Positions 24,720 to 34,121 of a DNA stretch of 64,000 bases are shown piece by piece; the stretch's first letter is position 1, and the number at the start of each line of letters is the position of its first letter. Both the position numbers and the translations under genes were made by a program. The stretch is from Pseudomonas violetae (GTDB taxonomy: Bacteria > Pseudomonadota > Gammaproteobacteria > Pseudomonadales > Pseudomonadaceae). The notes beneath the pieces are model-generated. The model worked only from the letters and a program-made list of their open reading frames with translations. It was not told the origin of the DNA and ran no database searches. Where the stretch lies: positions 1 through 64,000 of the forward strand of contig NZ_JAKNRW010000017.1 of the NCBI RefSeq assembly GCF_023072615.1. Reading direction: 5' to 3'.

Positions 24720-26481
24720 CCCGCCCGGACACCATCAGACTATCAATCAAATAAACGCTATACCCCGGCACATCCTTCGCGTGGTGCTTGGCCTGGGATG
24801 CCATCTCCGCCAATTGGCTCGCATCGAGTTGTTCGCACGCCTGTGGATGCAGGTGCACCACGCCAATTGACAATGACAGGAGGGCAAACTCCTGGCGCAC
24901 ACCTTGGCGGTTCGGGGCGATAAAGCAGCCCGCCTCCAGGTGTTCGCTGCGGTAGAAGCGCCGGCATTGGCGCTGGAAATCATCCAGCAGCTGGTTCAAG
25001 CGGTTGCGCCAGTCTTCCGGTCCGAGTACCAGCAGGAAGTCATCGCCGCCGATATGTCCGACAAAGTCGCGGGAGGGGTCCACGCGGTCATTCAGGCATT
25101 GCGCCAGGCACAACAGCACTTCATCCCCACGACCGTAGCCATAGATGTCGTTGAAGGGCTTGAAGCTGTCGATGTCTACGTAGCAGATCACCGATTCACG
25201 TTGTTGCTGGAGCAAACGCGTGAGGCACTGCTGGATCGGCACATTACCGGGTAGCAAGGTCAAAGGGTTGGCGTAACGGGCTTGCTGGATCTTCAGTTCG
25301 GTGATCAGCTTCAGTACGTCGATCACCCGGCCCAGTCCCACATACGCGCCTTCGTGGGTAATGATGAAATCTTCTTCGATGCGCTGCCTCGCCCGGCTGG
25401 TGATCAGCCGGCTGACCTGCTGCAGCGATTGGGTGATCTCCACGGCAAGAAAGTCATCGCTCATCAGGCGGCTGATTGGCTTGCGGGCGAACAGGTCGGT
25501 GGCGAAAGGTTTGAGCAGTACGTCCGAGAGGGAGTGCCTGTGGACGATGCCACAGGGATGGCCCCGGGCGTCCAGCACTGCCAGGGAGTTGAGGTTGGCC
25601 TGGCGCCTGAAGGCTTCCAGCACGCTGGCTGTCGGCGTGTCGCGGGCCACTGCCGGTTGTTCATTGAGCAGGGCACTGAGGTCGCAGCCTTCGTCGTTAA
25701 GCGCTACGGCATTGCTGTCATGCTTGGGCAGCATTTTGCGGGCATCCCGCGGCGGTTGTTCCTGAGGGCGGCACAGCAGGTAACCCTGAACCAGGTCGAC
25801 ACCCATCTCCGTCAACACCGCGAGTTCTTCCACCAACTCGATGCCTTCGGCGATCACCTGCGCACGGGAGGCCTTGGCGATTTGCAGGATCGAGCCGACG
25901 AATTCCCGTTTGAGCGCATCCTGATGAATGCCGTCGATGAAGTGCCGATCGATCTTCACATAGTCAGGGCGCAATTCGGACCACAGTCGCAAGCTGGAAT
26001 ACCCTGCGCCCAAGTCATCCAGGGCAATTGAAAAACCCATGGCCCGATAATGATGCAAGGCGGTTTGTAACAGCTGGAAGTCATCAGTCGGGGTCTGCTC
26101 GGTCAGTTCGATCACCACCTGGCTCGGCGGAATCCCGAAATCCTGCAGCAGTTGCAACGTACGCCCGGGTTGATGTGCGGCCTCCAGCAGGGATTCTGGC
26201 GAGACGTTAAGGAACAGCTTGCCCGGTAGCTGCTGGTCGTTAAAGCGTCGGCAGGCGCTCTCGCGACAGGCGATCTCCAGCTCGCTCAGGCGGCCTGCCT
26301 GGCGGGCCACAGCGAACAATGCGAGAGGGGAGTGCAGGGGGCTGTTGGACGGGCCGCGACTGAGGGCTTCATAGCCGATCACGCGTTTTTCCGAGAGGCA
26401 GACAATCGGCTGGAACAGGCTGTGCAATCCACCCTGAGTCAGTATAGAACCCAGTGCGCTCAGCTGTTCGGTCGTGGTCAT
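24652..26481 (-). CDS. EAL-CBS-GGDDF c-di-GMP signalling protein
   Basis: This 609-residue protein has an unusual domain order. An EAL phosphodiesterase domain comes first (E38-A-L in GYEALSRG, with NVSPESL, ELTEQT, DDLGAGYSSL, KIDRHFI and AEGIE all present). A CBS pair follows (about 270-395). A GGDEF-type domain ends it, with the signature altered to G-G-D-D-F (478-482). Catalysis by the EAL domain is plausible; cyclase activity is uncertain. It appears to be the counterpart of PA3258 (from memory). The ATG at 26481 is chosen over 26526. The last 20 or so codons, starting GRAPSRASPLPQGS, are encoded by a REP element, so the C-terminus has been replaced or extended. Confidence 0.87.
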   Translation of the reverse strand: MTTTEQLSALGSILTQGGLHSLFQPIVCLSEKRVIGYEALSRGPSNSPLHSPLALFAVARQAGRLSELEIACRESACRRFNDQQLPGKLFLNVSPESLLEAAHQPGRTLQLLQDFGIPPSQVVIELTEQTPTDDFQLLQTALHHYRAMGFSIALDDLGAGYSSLRLWSELRPDYVKIDRHFIDGIHQDALKREFVGSILQIAKASRAQVIAEGIELVEELAVLTEMGVDLVQGYLLCRPQEQPPRDARKMLPKHDSNAVALNDEGCDLSALLNEQPAVARDTPTASVLEAFRRQANLNSLAVLDARGHPCGIVHRHSLSDVLLKPFATDLFARKPISRLMSDDFLAVEITQSLQQVSRLITSRARQRIEEDFIITHEGAYVGLGRVIDVLKLITELKIQQARYANPLTLLPGNVPIQQCLTRLLQQQRESVICYVDIDSFKPFNDIYGYGRGDEVLLCLAQCLNDRVDPSRDFVGHIGGDDFLLVLGPEDWRNRLNQLLDDFQRQCRRFYRSEHLEAGCFIAPNRQGVRQEFALLSLSIGVVHLHPQACEQLDASQLAEMASQAKHHAKDVPGYSVYLIDSLMVSGRAPSRASPLPQGSVLVKGFANDT

Positions 26482-26495
26482 GGCAATCTCTGGCG

Positions 26496-26536
26496 AAAAA
26501 AAAGGACCGGACGAGCGCTTGGTCAAGCGCGTGTCC
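26496..26536 (-). terminator. Terminator of prc, immediately ahead of the EAL-CBS gene
   Basis: On the minus strand GGACACGCGCTTG-ACC-AAGCGCTCGTCC (26536-26509) is followed by eight T (26503-26496) just 14 nt before ATG 26481. A second stem, GACGCTCTGCGGAGCGTC, lies at about 26575-26592. Confidence 0.85.
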
Positions 26537-26611
26537 GATCCCGTATTTCACGACAGAATGATGACTGTTTGATGACGCTCCGCAGAGCGTCGCCCTTATA
26601 TCGCCATCATC

Positions 26612-28693
26612 TTAGTGCTTGGCCACTGCAGTATTGAGCTTCAGGTAGTCCAGCAGGATGCGACCCGTCTCGCTCAGATAAGCGTCGTCTTCAGGTTTGG
26701 TCTTGTCCGGCTCCGCCGCGATGGCGTCTTCGTCTTCCTTCTTCAGCTCTTTGAGCGGCTCTTCGCCCTTGGCCTTGCGACGGATGTTTTCCATGACCAG
26801 TTGCTTGTTTTCAATATCGGCGTGTTGAGTGCGACGCTCGGCTTCATTGAGGCTGACGGTTTTTTCTTCCATCAGCTTCTGGGCCAATGCCAGCTTGTCA
26901 CGAATGAACACGAACTCCGCGTCCTTGCCGGTACGCAGGTCGTGCTCGGATTTGAGCTGCGCCAGATATGGCTTGAACGGGTCGGGTGCCGGCTTGATGG
27001 CGGCCTTGATGGTGTCCCATGGCATTGCTTCCGGCAGCGCGCTTTCGCCGATCTCCTTGGTGTCGATGATCGACGGGTAGTCGATGTCCGGCAGGACGCC
27101 CTGATGCTGGGTGCTCTGGCCAGATACCCGGTAGAACTTGGCCAGGGTCAGTTTCAGTTCGCCATGGTTCAGTGGCTGAATGGTCTGCACGGTGCCTTTG
27201 CCAAAGGTCTGGCCGCCAATAATCAGCGCACGGTGGTAATCCTGCATGGCGCCGGCGAAGATCTCCGAAGCCGATGCCGACAAGCGGTTGACCAACAACG
27301 CCATCGGGCCCTTGTAGAACGCGCCCGGGTTCTCGTCTTCCAGGACATCGACCCGGCCATCGGCATTACGCACCAGTACGGTTGGCCCTTTGTCGATGAA
27401 CAGGCTGGTCAACTCGGTGGCTTCCTGCAGGGAACCACCGCCGTTGTTGCGCAAGTCGATGACTACACCATCCACTTTTTCTTTCTGCAACTCGGTCAGC
27501 AGTTTCTTGACGTCGCGAGTGGTGCTCTTGTAATCCGGATCGCCTGCACGGAACGCCTTGAAGTCCAGGTAGAACGCAGGAATCTCGATGACGCCCAGCT
27601 TGTAATCCTTGCCATCCTGCTTGAGGTTGAGGACGGATTTCTTCACCGCTTGATCTTCGAGTTTCACCGCTTCGCGGGTAATCGGCACGATCCGGGTGGT
27701 CTGGTCGTTCGGCGCATTGCTGGCCGGGATCACTTCCAGGCGCACCACGGTGCCTTTTGGGCCGCGGATCAGCTTGACCACTTCGTCCAGGCGCCAGCCG
27801 ACCACGTCGACCATTTCCTTGTTGCCCTGGGCTACGCCGATGATCTTGTCGGCGGGAGCCACCAGCTTGGTCTTGTCGGCCGGGCCAGCGGGTACCAGGC
27901 GCACAACTTTCACCTGGTCGTTGTCACTCTGCAACACGGCGCCGATGCCCTCGAGGGACAGGCTCATGTTGATGTCGAAGTTCTCCGCGTTATCCGGCGA
28001 CAGATAATTGGTGTGCGGATCGTAGGACATGGCAAAGGTGTTGATGTAGGCCTGGAAGATATCTTCCGCACGAGTCTGGTCCAGGCGCGCCAATTGATTC
28101 TTGTAGCGCTTGGTCAGGGTTTCCTGGATTTGCTTGGAGTCCTTGCCCGCGATCTTCTGGCGCAGCACTTCGTCCTTGACGCGTTTGCGCCACAGGTCGT
28201 CGAGTTCGGCAGTGGACTTGAGCCAAGGCGCGTCCTTACGATCAATCAGCAAGGTTTCCTTGGTCGTGAAGTCGATCTTGTCGACGCCCTTGTTCAGCTC
28301 GGCAAGGGCAAAGTCCAGACGCGCCTTGACGCGGTCCAGGTAGCGCTTGTAGATGGTGAACCCGGCGTTGAGGTCGCCGCTTTTCAGGAAGTCGTCGAAC
28401 TGAGTCTTCCACTTGTTGAATTCGTTGATGTCGCTGGCCATGAAATAGCTGCGCGAGGGATCCAGCAGCTTCAGGTAGCTGTCGTAGATGATCACCGAGC
28501 GCGCGTCATCGAGCGGCGGCTTGCTGTAGTGATGGCGCTTGAGCAACTCGACGACGTTCAGGCTGGCGATCACTTCGTCACGATCAGGCTGAAGCTTGTC
28601 CCAGCTATTGGCTGCAAACGAATTGGTCGACATCGGCAACAGCCCGATACCAATGAATAGAGCTAGGGCGGTGCTGGGGAAAAAATGCTTCAT
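26612..28693 (-). CDS. prc: Tail-specific carboxy-terminal protease Prc
   Basis: Prc degrades or processes periplasmic proteins from their C-termini; in P. aeruginosa the homologue (AlgO) acts on anti-sigma factor MucA. The 693-residue precursor has a signal peptide ending SFA before AN (near residue 29). A PDZ domain follows (about 235-320, GIGAVLQSDNDQVKVVRLVP). The S41 peptidase core has the serine in LVNRLSASASEIFAGAMQ and the lysine in GGQTFGKGTVQ. A C-terminal DUF3340 region completes it. The start at 28693 gives a normal signal peptide; ATG 28726 is an alternative. Neither has a strong ribosome site. Confidence 0.93.
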   Translation of the reverse strand: MKHFFPSTALALFIGIGLLPMSTNSFAANSWDKLQPDRDEVIASLNVVELLKRHHYSKPPLDDARSVIIYDSYLKLLDPSRSYFMASDINEFNKWKTQFDDFLKSGDLNAGFTIYKRYLDRVKARLDFALAELNKGVDKIDFTTKETLLIDRKDAPWLKSTAELDDLWRKRVKDEVLRQKIAGKDSKQIQETLTKRYKNQLARLDQTRAEDIFQAYINTFAMSYDPHTNYLSPDNAENFDINMSLSLEGIGAVLQSDNDQVKVVRLVPAGPADKTKLVAPADKIIGVAQGNKEMVDVVGWRLDEVVKLIRGPKGTVVRLEVIPASNAPNDQTTRIVPITREAVKLEDQAVKKSVLNLKQDGKDYKLGVIEIPAFYLDFKAFRAGDPDYKSTTRDVKKLLTELQKEKVDGVVIDLRNNGGGSLQEATELTSLFIDKGPTVLVRNADGRVDVLEDENPGAFYKGPMALLVNRLSASASEIFAGAMQDYHRALIIGGQTFGKGTVQTIQPLNHGELKLTLAKFYRVSGQSTQHQGVLPDIDYPSIIDTKEIGESALPEAMPWDTIKAAIKPAPDPFKPYLAQLKSEHDLRTGKDAEFVFIRDKLALAQKLMEEKTVSLNEAERRTQHADIENKQLVMENIRRKAKGEEPLKELKKEDEDAIAAEPDKTKPEDDAYLSETGRILLDYLKLNTAVAKH

Positions 28694-28832
28694 GCTGATT
28701 CGACGCGGGGACAATTGATCACGCATATTAGGCCGTCTTTGAAGTCGCCGGTTCCACGAGGGCCGGTCGCATAATGCAAGAAAGCCCGAGGCTATAGCTA
28801 CGGGCTCAGTCCAGACTCACTATGGAGGCACT

Positions 28833-29795
28833 GTGAAAGCATTGCAAGGCGTGGAAGGTCAAGTGGTATGGGGGCAAGTGCCCAGTCCTACCTGTGATGT
28901 AGGACAAGTTCGCATCCAGGTGTCGGCTGCGGGACTCAATCGGGCGGATTTACTACAGAAAGCGGGGCTGTATCCGCCCCCACCGGGCGCCAGTCATGTG
29001 CTCGGGCTAGAGTGTTCCGGGATCATCAGCGAGGTGGGCCCGGGGTCTTCGTGGCAGGTGGGTGATCGCGTCTGCGCTTTGCTGGCCGGGGGGGGGATGG
29101 CTGAAGAGGTGGTTGTCGACGGCCGGCACGTTTTGCCGGTTCCGGACGGATTGTCCCTGGCCGAAGCGGCAGTGCTTCCTGAGGTTTATGCCACTGTCTG
29201 GCTGAATTTGTTTCAACTTGCGGCGCTCAAACCCGGTGAGAAAGTTCTGCTGCATGCCGGAGCAAGTGGAATCGGTTCAGCTGCCATTCAGCTGTGCAAG
29301 GCATTTGGCAACCCGTGCTGGGTCAGCGTCGGGTCTTCCGAGCGTTTGGCCTACTGCGAGGCTCTGGGAGCCCAGGGTGGGGTGATCCGCGGCGGTGATC
29401 TGGACGGCTTGAGCGACCTGGGGCCGTTTGATGTAATCCTCGATCCCGTTGGCGGCAATTACGCCGAGCTGAATCTCAAGCTGCTGGCGAGTGACGGCCG
29501 CTGGGTGCTAATCGGTTTGATGGGGGGGCGCGAGGCGAAGCTGGACCTGGCGCAGGTGCTGGCCAAGCGCGTGCAGCTGCTGGGTTCGACCTTGCGCGCC
29601 AGGGATGATCAGTTCAAGGCTGACCTGTTCAGCGACTTGAATCAGCATGTCTGGCCGCTGTTTGCCGAAGGACGGTTGAGTCCGCAGTTGGCAAAGAGTT
29701 TTGCGATCAAGGATGCGGAAGCGGCGTTTGCCGAGTTGGCGAGTAACAGGGTGGCGGGGAAGCTGGTGCTGGTCATTGACGAGAGCCTGACCTGA
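28833..29795 (+). CDS. NAD(P)H-quinone oxidoreductase, medium-chain zinc-free type
   Basis: This 320-residue protein of the QOR/PIG3 family probably reduces quinones or enones with NADPH. The N-terminal part has GLNRADLLQKAGLYPPPPGA. The Rossmann domain carries VLLHAGASGIGSAAIQLCKA. Zinc ligands of the alcohol dehydrogenases are absent. The start is a GTG at 28833 with GGAGG 5 nt upstream. It diverges from prc and converges on the HAD phosphatase gene. Confidence 0.88.
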   Translation: MKALQGVEGQVVWGQVPSPTCDVGQVRIQVSAAGLNRADLLQKAGLYPPPPGASHVLGLECSGIISEVGPGSSWQVGDRVCALLAGGGMAEEVVVDGRHVLPVPDGLSLAEAAVLPEVYATVWLNLFQLAALKPGEKVLLHAGASGIGSAAIQLCKAFGNPCWVSVGSSERLAYCEALGAQGGVIRGGDLDGLSDLGPFDVILDPVGGNYAELNLKLLASDGRWVLIGLMGGREAKLDLAQVLAKRVQLLGSTLRARDDQFKADLFSDLNQHVWPLFAEGRLSPQLAKSFAIKDAEAAFAELASNRVAGKLVLVIDESLT

Positions 29796-29799
29796 CCCC

Positions 29800-29920
29800 G
29801 GAGTGAACACGCTCCCGCAGGTACGGCGTAATTCTTGTGCCCGGCGCTGCCCCCTGTGGGAGCAACTGTCTTAACCATGCCATTCGTCACCGCCATTTTG
29901 TGCCGGCTCCCACCGTGGGG
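29800..29920. repeat. Degenerate REP copies between convergent genes
   Basis: Three short pieces related to the REP core (CGCTCCCGCAGG, CCCTGTGGGAGCAACTG and CGGCTCCCACCGTGGGGGCG) lie in the gap between the quinone oxidoreductase and HAD genes. They are too worn to align as complete elements. Confidence 0.45.
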
Positions 29921-29923
29921 GCG

Positions 29924-30577
29924 TTACTTCCAGATATGGATCGGCCAGCCGGCTTTTTCGGCATGCTCAAGCAACACCGGATCCGGGTTCACTACGTGCG
30001 GGAAATCCACCTTGAGCAGCAACGGCAGGTCGTTGCGTGAGTCCGAATAGAAACTCGCGCCTTCCAGGTTCTCTTCTTCGGCATCCAGCCATTCCAGCAA
30101 TCGGGTGATCTTGCCTTCGCGGTAGGTCAAGGTGCCGATGGTATTGCCACTGTACGCGCCGTGCGCCACTTCCAACTCGATCCCCAGAATCTCGTCGATG
30201 CCCAGGCGATCGGCAATCGGTCTGACCAGGTGGGTGCCCGAGGCAGAGATCACCAGGATCCGGTCGCCCGCCTTGCGGTGGGCCGCGATTGCCTTGGTGG
30301 CGTCGCTGAAGATGATCGGCTCGATATAGTCCTCCACCCACGGCCCCACCAGATGATCGACTTCTTCAGGGGTGCGGCCGATCATAGGCTCCAGGCTGAA
30401 GGTCATGTAGTCCTCCATCTGCAGCTTGCCGTGGCTGTAGGCATCCATCAGTTCGTTGTTCTGCCGCATGAACGACTCTGGATCGACCCAGCCCAGCCGG
30501 CCCATCTGTTCGCTCCAGAGGGTGGCGCAATCGCCGTGAATCAAGGTTTCGTCCAGATCAAAAATTGCCAGGGCCAT
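29924..30577 (-). CDS. HAD-IB family phosphatase (SerB-like)
   Basis: This 217-residue HAD hydrolase has the nucleophile motif FDLDETLIHGD (D7, D9), motif II serine in VISASGTHLV, and the C-terminal acidic motif SFYSDSRNDLPLL. The helical cap between the motifs fits the phosphoserine-phosphatase-like IB subgroup. It lies 88 bp downstream of the ABC importer operon, on the same strand. It may remove phosphate from the product of that system (inference). The actual substrate is unknown. Confidence 0.85.
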   Translation of the reverse strand: MALAIFDLDETLIHGDCATLWSEQMGRLGWVDPESFMRQNNELMDAYSHGKLQMEDYMTFSLEPMIGRTPEEVDHLVGPWVEDYIEPIIFSDATKAIAAHRKAGDRILVISASGTHLVRPIADRLGIDEILGIELEVAHGAYSGNTIGTLTYREGKITRLLEWLDAEEENLEGASFYSDSRNDLPLLLKVDFPHVVNPDPVLLEHAEKAGWPIHIWK

Positions 30578-30665
30578 CAGTGGGGTTATCTCCGAGAACA
30601 GCTTTACGCTGCAAGAAGTGGATTCAGGTGGTCAGCAGTCTACAACTTGCAGCTTGCAGCTGCCT

Positions 30666-31655
30666 TCATGCGACCACACACAGCGCCGTCGGATCAATGG
30701 AAAGCGCCAGGCGCTGGCCATCGGGGTGTAGATCGGCGGCCGAGCGGTTAAGCACATCCACCACCAATTCCACGCCCCGGGCTTCGACCTTGTAGCGAAT
30801 CACATTGCCCAGCAGGCTGTGGCTGCGTACCTGGGCATCCAGTTCGCCATTGAGCCTGAGCTCGATGGCTTCTGGACGAATGGCGATGCGTCCGGTGACC
30901 GTTCTTTGTAGCAGTTTCGACGCGCTGTCGGCATCCAGCAGGTTATAGTTGCCGATGAAACCGGCGGCAAACACATCGACAGGCGCGGTGTACAAGGTTT
31001 CGGCATCGCCGCTTTGTATGATCTTTCCCTGATTCATTAGGAAAATTCTGTCAGACATCGTCAAAGCTTCTTCCTGATCGTGTGTGACAAAGATCGTGGT
31101 CAGGCCAAGTTCGCGCTGGATCTGACGGATCTGTTCGCGCAAATGCTTGCGAATCCGCGCATCGAGCGCCGACAGCGGTTCATCCAGCAGTAATAACCGT
31201 GGGCGCGTTACCAGGGAGCGGGCCAGGGCAACGCGCTGGCATTGGCCTCCTGACAGTTGGTGGGGATAACGAGCCGCAAAATCGTTCAACTCCACCAGCC
31301 CCAGCACTTCGGTGACACGTTTGTGGCTGTCGTCGGCATTGACTTTCTGCATGCGCAGGCCGAAAGCCACGTTTTGTTCCACGGTCATGTTCGGGAACAG
31401 CGCGTAGCTCTGGAACACCATGCCAATCCCGCGCTTCTGTGGGCTCATGGGGACCAGGTCAACCCCGTCCAGTAGGATTTGTCCACCATCCACCGGGGTC
31501 AGCCCGGCGATACACCGCAACAAGGTGGATTTGCCGCAGCCGGAGGGGCCCAGCAGAGTGACAAACTCGCCTTTGTGAATTTCGCAGTTGATGTCGCTGA
31601 ACACCGTGGTGCCTGCGTAATTTTTCTCCAGATGTTGGACGCTGACGTAGCTCAT
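30666..31655 (-). CDS. ABC importer ATPase (spermidine/putrescine- or phosphonate-type)
   Basis: This 329-residue protein has Walker A GPSGCGKST, Q-loop VFQSYALFPNMTV, a signature spelled LSGGQCQRVALAR, Walker B LLLLDEPLSALD, and a switch histidine in FVTHDQEEA. A C-terminal TOBE-like regulatory domain (about 240-329) follows. The ATG at 31655 overlaps the stop of the upstream permease (ATGA). The transporter class (Fe3+/polyamine/2-aminoethylphosphonate type) is clear; the substrate is not. Confidence 0.9.
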   Translation of the reverse strand: MSYVSVQHLEKNYAGTTVFSDINCEIHKGEFVTLLGPSGCGKSTLLRCIAGLTPVDGGQILLDGVDLVPMSPQKRGIGMVFQSYALFPNMTVEQNVAFGLRMQKVNADDSHKRVTEVLGLVELNDFAARYPHQLSGGQCQRVALARSLVTRPRLLLLDEPLSALDARIRKHLREQIRQIQRELGLTTIFVTHDQEEALTMSDRIFLMNQGKIIQSGDAETLYTAPVDVFAAGFIGNYNLLDADSASKLLQRTVTGRIAIRPEAIELRLNGELDAQVRSHSLLGNVIRYKVEARGVELVVDVLNRSAADLHPDGQRLALSIDPTALCVVA

Positions 31656-32452
31656 TCGCTTTTGTCCTTGTTCAAAATAGTGGCCACCCAGGTCAGTACC
31701 AGCACAAAAAAGAAGTATGAAATGACCAGCGCACTGGTGAAGTGGCCGCTGGTGTTGCGCATATTGTTGAGATAGACCTGAAGGGTTTCGTAGCGGGTGC
31801 CCACCAGGATATTGGCAAATACGAACTCCCCGAACAGGAACGAGAACGACAGCAACAGTGCCACCATCAGGCCTTTGCGCAAGTTCGGCAGGACTACCAG
31901 AAATGCCGCCTGCCAGGTGCTGGCACCCAGCAGTTGGGCGGCGTCCATCAGGTCGCGCAAGTTGATCGCTTGCAGATTGTTGGTGATCGCCCGGTACATG
32001 AAAGGCAGCGCCACGGTGAAGTAGCAGCCGATCAGAATCCACGGTGTCCCCACCATCGCGAATGGACCGGAGCCGTAGAGCTGTAACAGCCCCACTGACG
32101 ACACCACCGGCGGTACCGCGAAGGGCAGCAGGATCAGGATGTTCATCAGCGCGTCGAGTTTCGGGAAGTGGTAATGCACCACGAACAACAGCGGCAAGAT
32201 CAGCACCACTGACAGAATCAGCGCGCCGACACACACCAGCAGCGACTGGCCGAATGCATGGAGGAAGCGTGGATCACTCCACAATTGCACATACCATTTG
32301 AACGTAAAGCCGCTGGGCAAAATGGTCGCCGACCAACTGCTGGCGATCGAATAGATCAGGGTGCCAGCCAGGGGCAGCAATAGAATGGCAAATAGCAGGT
32401 ACACAACAACCCGGTGGTAGATGCCGACGGGACTCAGTTCAGCGCGAGACAT
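31652..32452 (-). CDS. ABC importer permease (second)
   Basis: This 266-residue inner-membrane protein has about six segments and the EAA loop LMDAAQLLGASTWQAAFLVV. It starts within the last 14 nt of the first permease gene and overlaps the ATPase gene at its end. It is PhnV/PotC-like in size and position. Confidence 0.9.
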   Translation of the reverse strand: MSRAELSPVGIYHRVVVYLLFAILLLPLAGTLIYSIASSWSATILPSGFTFKWYVQLWSDPRFLHAFGQSLLVCVGALILSVVLILPLLFVVHYHFPKLDALMNILILLPFAVPPVVSSVGLLQLYGSGPFAMVGTPWILIGCYFTVALPFMYRAITNNLQAINLRDLMDAAQLLGASTWQAAFLVVLPNLRKGLMVALLLSFSFLFGEFVFANILVGTRYETLQVYLNNMRNTSGHFTSALVISYFFFVLVLTWVATILNKDKSE

Positions 32453-33275
32453 GGTAGCTCCTCTTCAACAGCAACTGATGCACGATGGTCACCAGGGTCA
32501 TCAACGCCACGAGTACCACGGCCAGGGCGCTGGCGAGGTTCGGGTCCAGCGAAATGTCTCCGGAGACCATGGCGGCGATGCGGATCGGCAGCACGTTGAA
32601 GTTGCCGGTGGTCAGGGCGTACACCGTGGCGTAGGCCCCCAGTGCGTTGGCCAGCAGGATCACGAAAGTGCCCAGCAGCGCTGGGGTCAGCACCGGCAGA
32701 CCGATGTGACGCCAGAACTGCCAGCCGCTGGCGCCGAGCAAAGCGGCGGACTCGCGCCAATCTTCACGCAACGCATCGAATGCCGGGTACAGCAGCAGCA
32801 CGCCAAGGGGAATCTGGAAGTAGGTGTAGAGGATGATCAGTCCGGTCTTCGAGTACAGGTTGAAATCCTGGATGATCCCGGCCTGCTTGAGCAGGATGGT
32901 GAAGCTGCCGTTGAAACCCAGCAGGATGATGAACGCAAAGGCCAGCGGCACGCCGGCAAAGTTGCTGGTCATGTTGGCGAAGGCATTGACGAAGTTCCGC
33001 AGCCTGGAGTCGACCCGGCCCAGGGAGTAGGCGCCGAGCACTGCGATGATAATGCCGAATACGCTCGACCAGAAACTGATCTCCAGGCTGTACTGGATCG
33101 CCTGTCGATAGAACTTCGAATTGAAGATTTTCGTGAAATTGGCCAGGCCCCAGCCAAATTCCTGTGACTCCAGGCTGTTGATCATGACCCACGTCAGCGG
33201 GGCAATCTGAAACACGATAAAGAACAGGGCAAATGGCACCAGGCACAGGGCCGCCAACCATTTGCCGCGAGTCAT
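32439..33275 (-). CDS. ABC importer permease (first)
   Basis: This 278-residue membrane protein has about six segments and the EAA-type loop WRESAALLGASGWQFWRHIG. ATG 33275 gives MTRGKWLAALCLVPF; an upstream GTG at 33284 overlapping the previous stop codon (GTGA), with GGGAG before it, is an equally reasonable start. It partners with the second permease. The operon order is binding protein, phosphodiesterase-like protein, two permeases, ATPase. Confidence 0.9.
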   Translation of the reverse strand: MTRGKWLAALCLVPFALFFIVFQIAPLTWVMINSLESQEFGWGLANFTKIFNSKFYRQAIQYSLEISFWSSVFGIIIAVLGAYSLGRVDSRLRNFVNAFANMTSNFAGVPLAFAFIILLGFNGSFTILLKQAGIIQDFNLYSKTGLIILYTYFQIPLGVLLLYPAFDALREDWRESAALLGASGWQFWRHIGLPVLTPALLGTFVILLANALGAYATVYALTTGNFNVLPIRIAAMVSGDISLDPNLASALAVVLVALMTLVTIVHQLLLKRSYHVSR

Positions 33276-33280
33276 GGTAT

Positions 33281-34087
33281 TCACTTGAGCAACTCCCGGC
33301 ACACAGGTTTGTCGTGGGCTACGCCCAGCAGTTCGCAGACCGTGCCGCAAATCTCGGTCTGTTTCGGCAACGCATTGGCGTCGAGACTGAAGGCATCGCC
33401 GAGGACGAACAACGGCACTTCGCGTTCTTCGGCCAGCAGGCCATTGTGCGATCGGTCATTGTTCATGCCATGGTCGGCGGTCACCAGCACCTGATAGCCA
33501 GCGTCAAGCCAGCCTTGCAGGTAATCGGCGAGGATGATGTCGGCGGAACGGGCGCTGTTGCGGTATTGCGCGGAGTCGAGGCCGTGCTTGTGCCCGGCGT
33601 CGTCGATGTTCATCGGGTGGACCAGCAGGAAGTTCGGCGAGTGGCCCAGGCGCAGGTGTTCGGCGTCGGCAAACAGGTGTGAATCGGGGTAGTGGTCATT
33701 CCAGTAGAAGTGCGCGTGCTGGATCGGCAGATCGGGGTCGTCGGTGTGGCGGTCCCGGGCGGCCACGAACGGTGATCGGTTGTACAACTCGCTTACCCAG
33801 TGATACGCCGCCGCTGCAGTCTTTAGCCCCGCGTCGCGGGCGTAGTGATAGATGCTGCGCTGGTTGGACAGGCGCGAGACATTGTTATGAACGATGCCGC
33901 TGTCGATCGGCGTGACGCCGGTCAGGATGCATTCGTAAAGCGGACGGGACAACGCCGGCAATTCGCACTCCAGCTTGTAGAGCGCCGCGCGTCCTGCGCC
34001 GACATACGCCTGCAGGTGCCCCATGGCTTGGCGAGCGACCTCATGGTTGAGGCCGTCGAGCACGACAAGGATGACGTTGTGGTTCAT
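33281..34087 (-). CDS. Alkaline-phosphatase-superfamily phosphodiesterase-like protein
   Basis: This 268-residue protein has the NPP/PhnA-type metal-site layout: LVVLDGLNHE (D11), the nucleophile region LPALSRPLYECILTG (S47, where many relatives have Thr), NIDDAGHKHG, and VTADHGMNNDRSHNG. No signal peptide is visible, so it should act in the cytoplasm on an imported compound. This is the key clue that the surrounding ABC importer carries a phosphoester or phosphonate. The start ATG 34087 is chosen from the conserved beginning MNHNVILVVLDG; its ribosome site is weak. A 29-bp REP pair separates it from the binding-protein gene. Confidence 0.82.
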   Translation of the reverse strand: MNHNVILVVLDGLNHEVARQAMGHLQAYVGAGRAALYKLECELPALSRPLYECILTGVTPIDSGIVHNNVSRLSNQRSIYHYARDAGLKTAAAAYHWVSELYNRSPFVAARDRHTDDPDLPIQHAHFYWNDHYPDSHLFADAEHLRLGHSPNFLLVHPMNIDDAGHKHGLDSAQYRNSARSADIILADYLQGWLDAGYQVLVTADHGMNNDRSHNGLLAEEREVPLFVLGDAFSLDANALPKQTEICGTVCELLGVAHDKPVCRELLK

Positions 34088-34121
34088 AGGGGCGTTGACT
34101 CCAAAGTCATTGCTGAACGGT

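Noticed and set aside
26615..28660. 681-codon open frame antisense to prc on the plus strand
   Set aside because: It is a reading-frame shadow of the GC-rich prc gene. It has no ribosome site or recognisable domain, and prc on the other strand is a clear family member.
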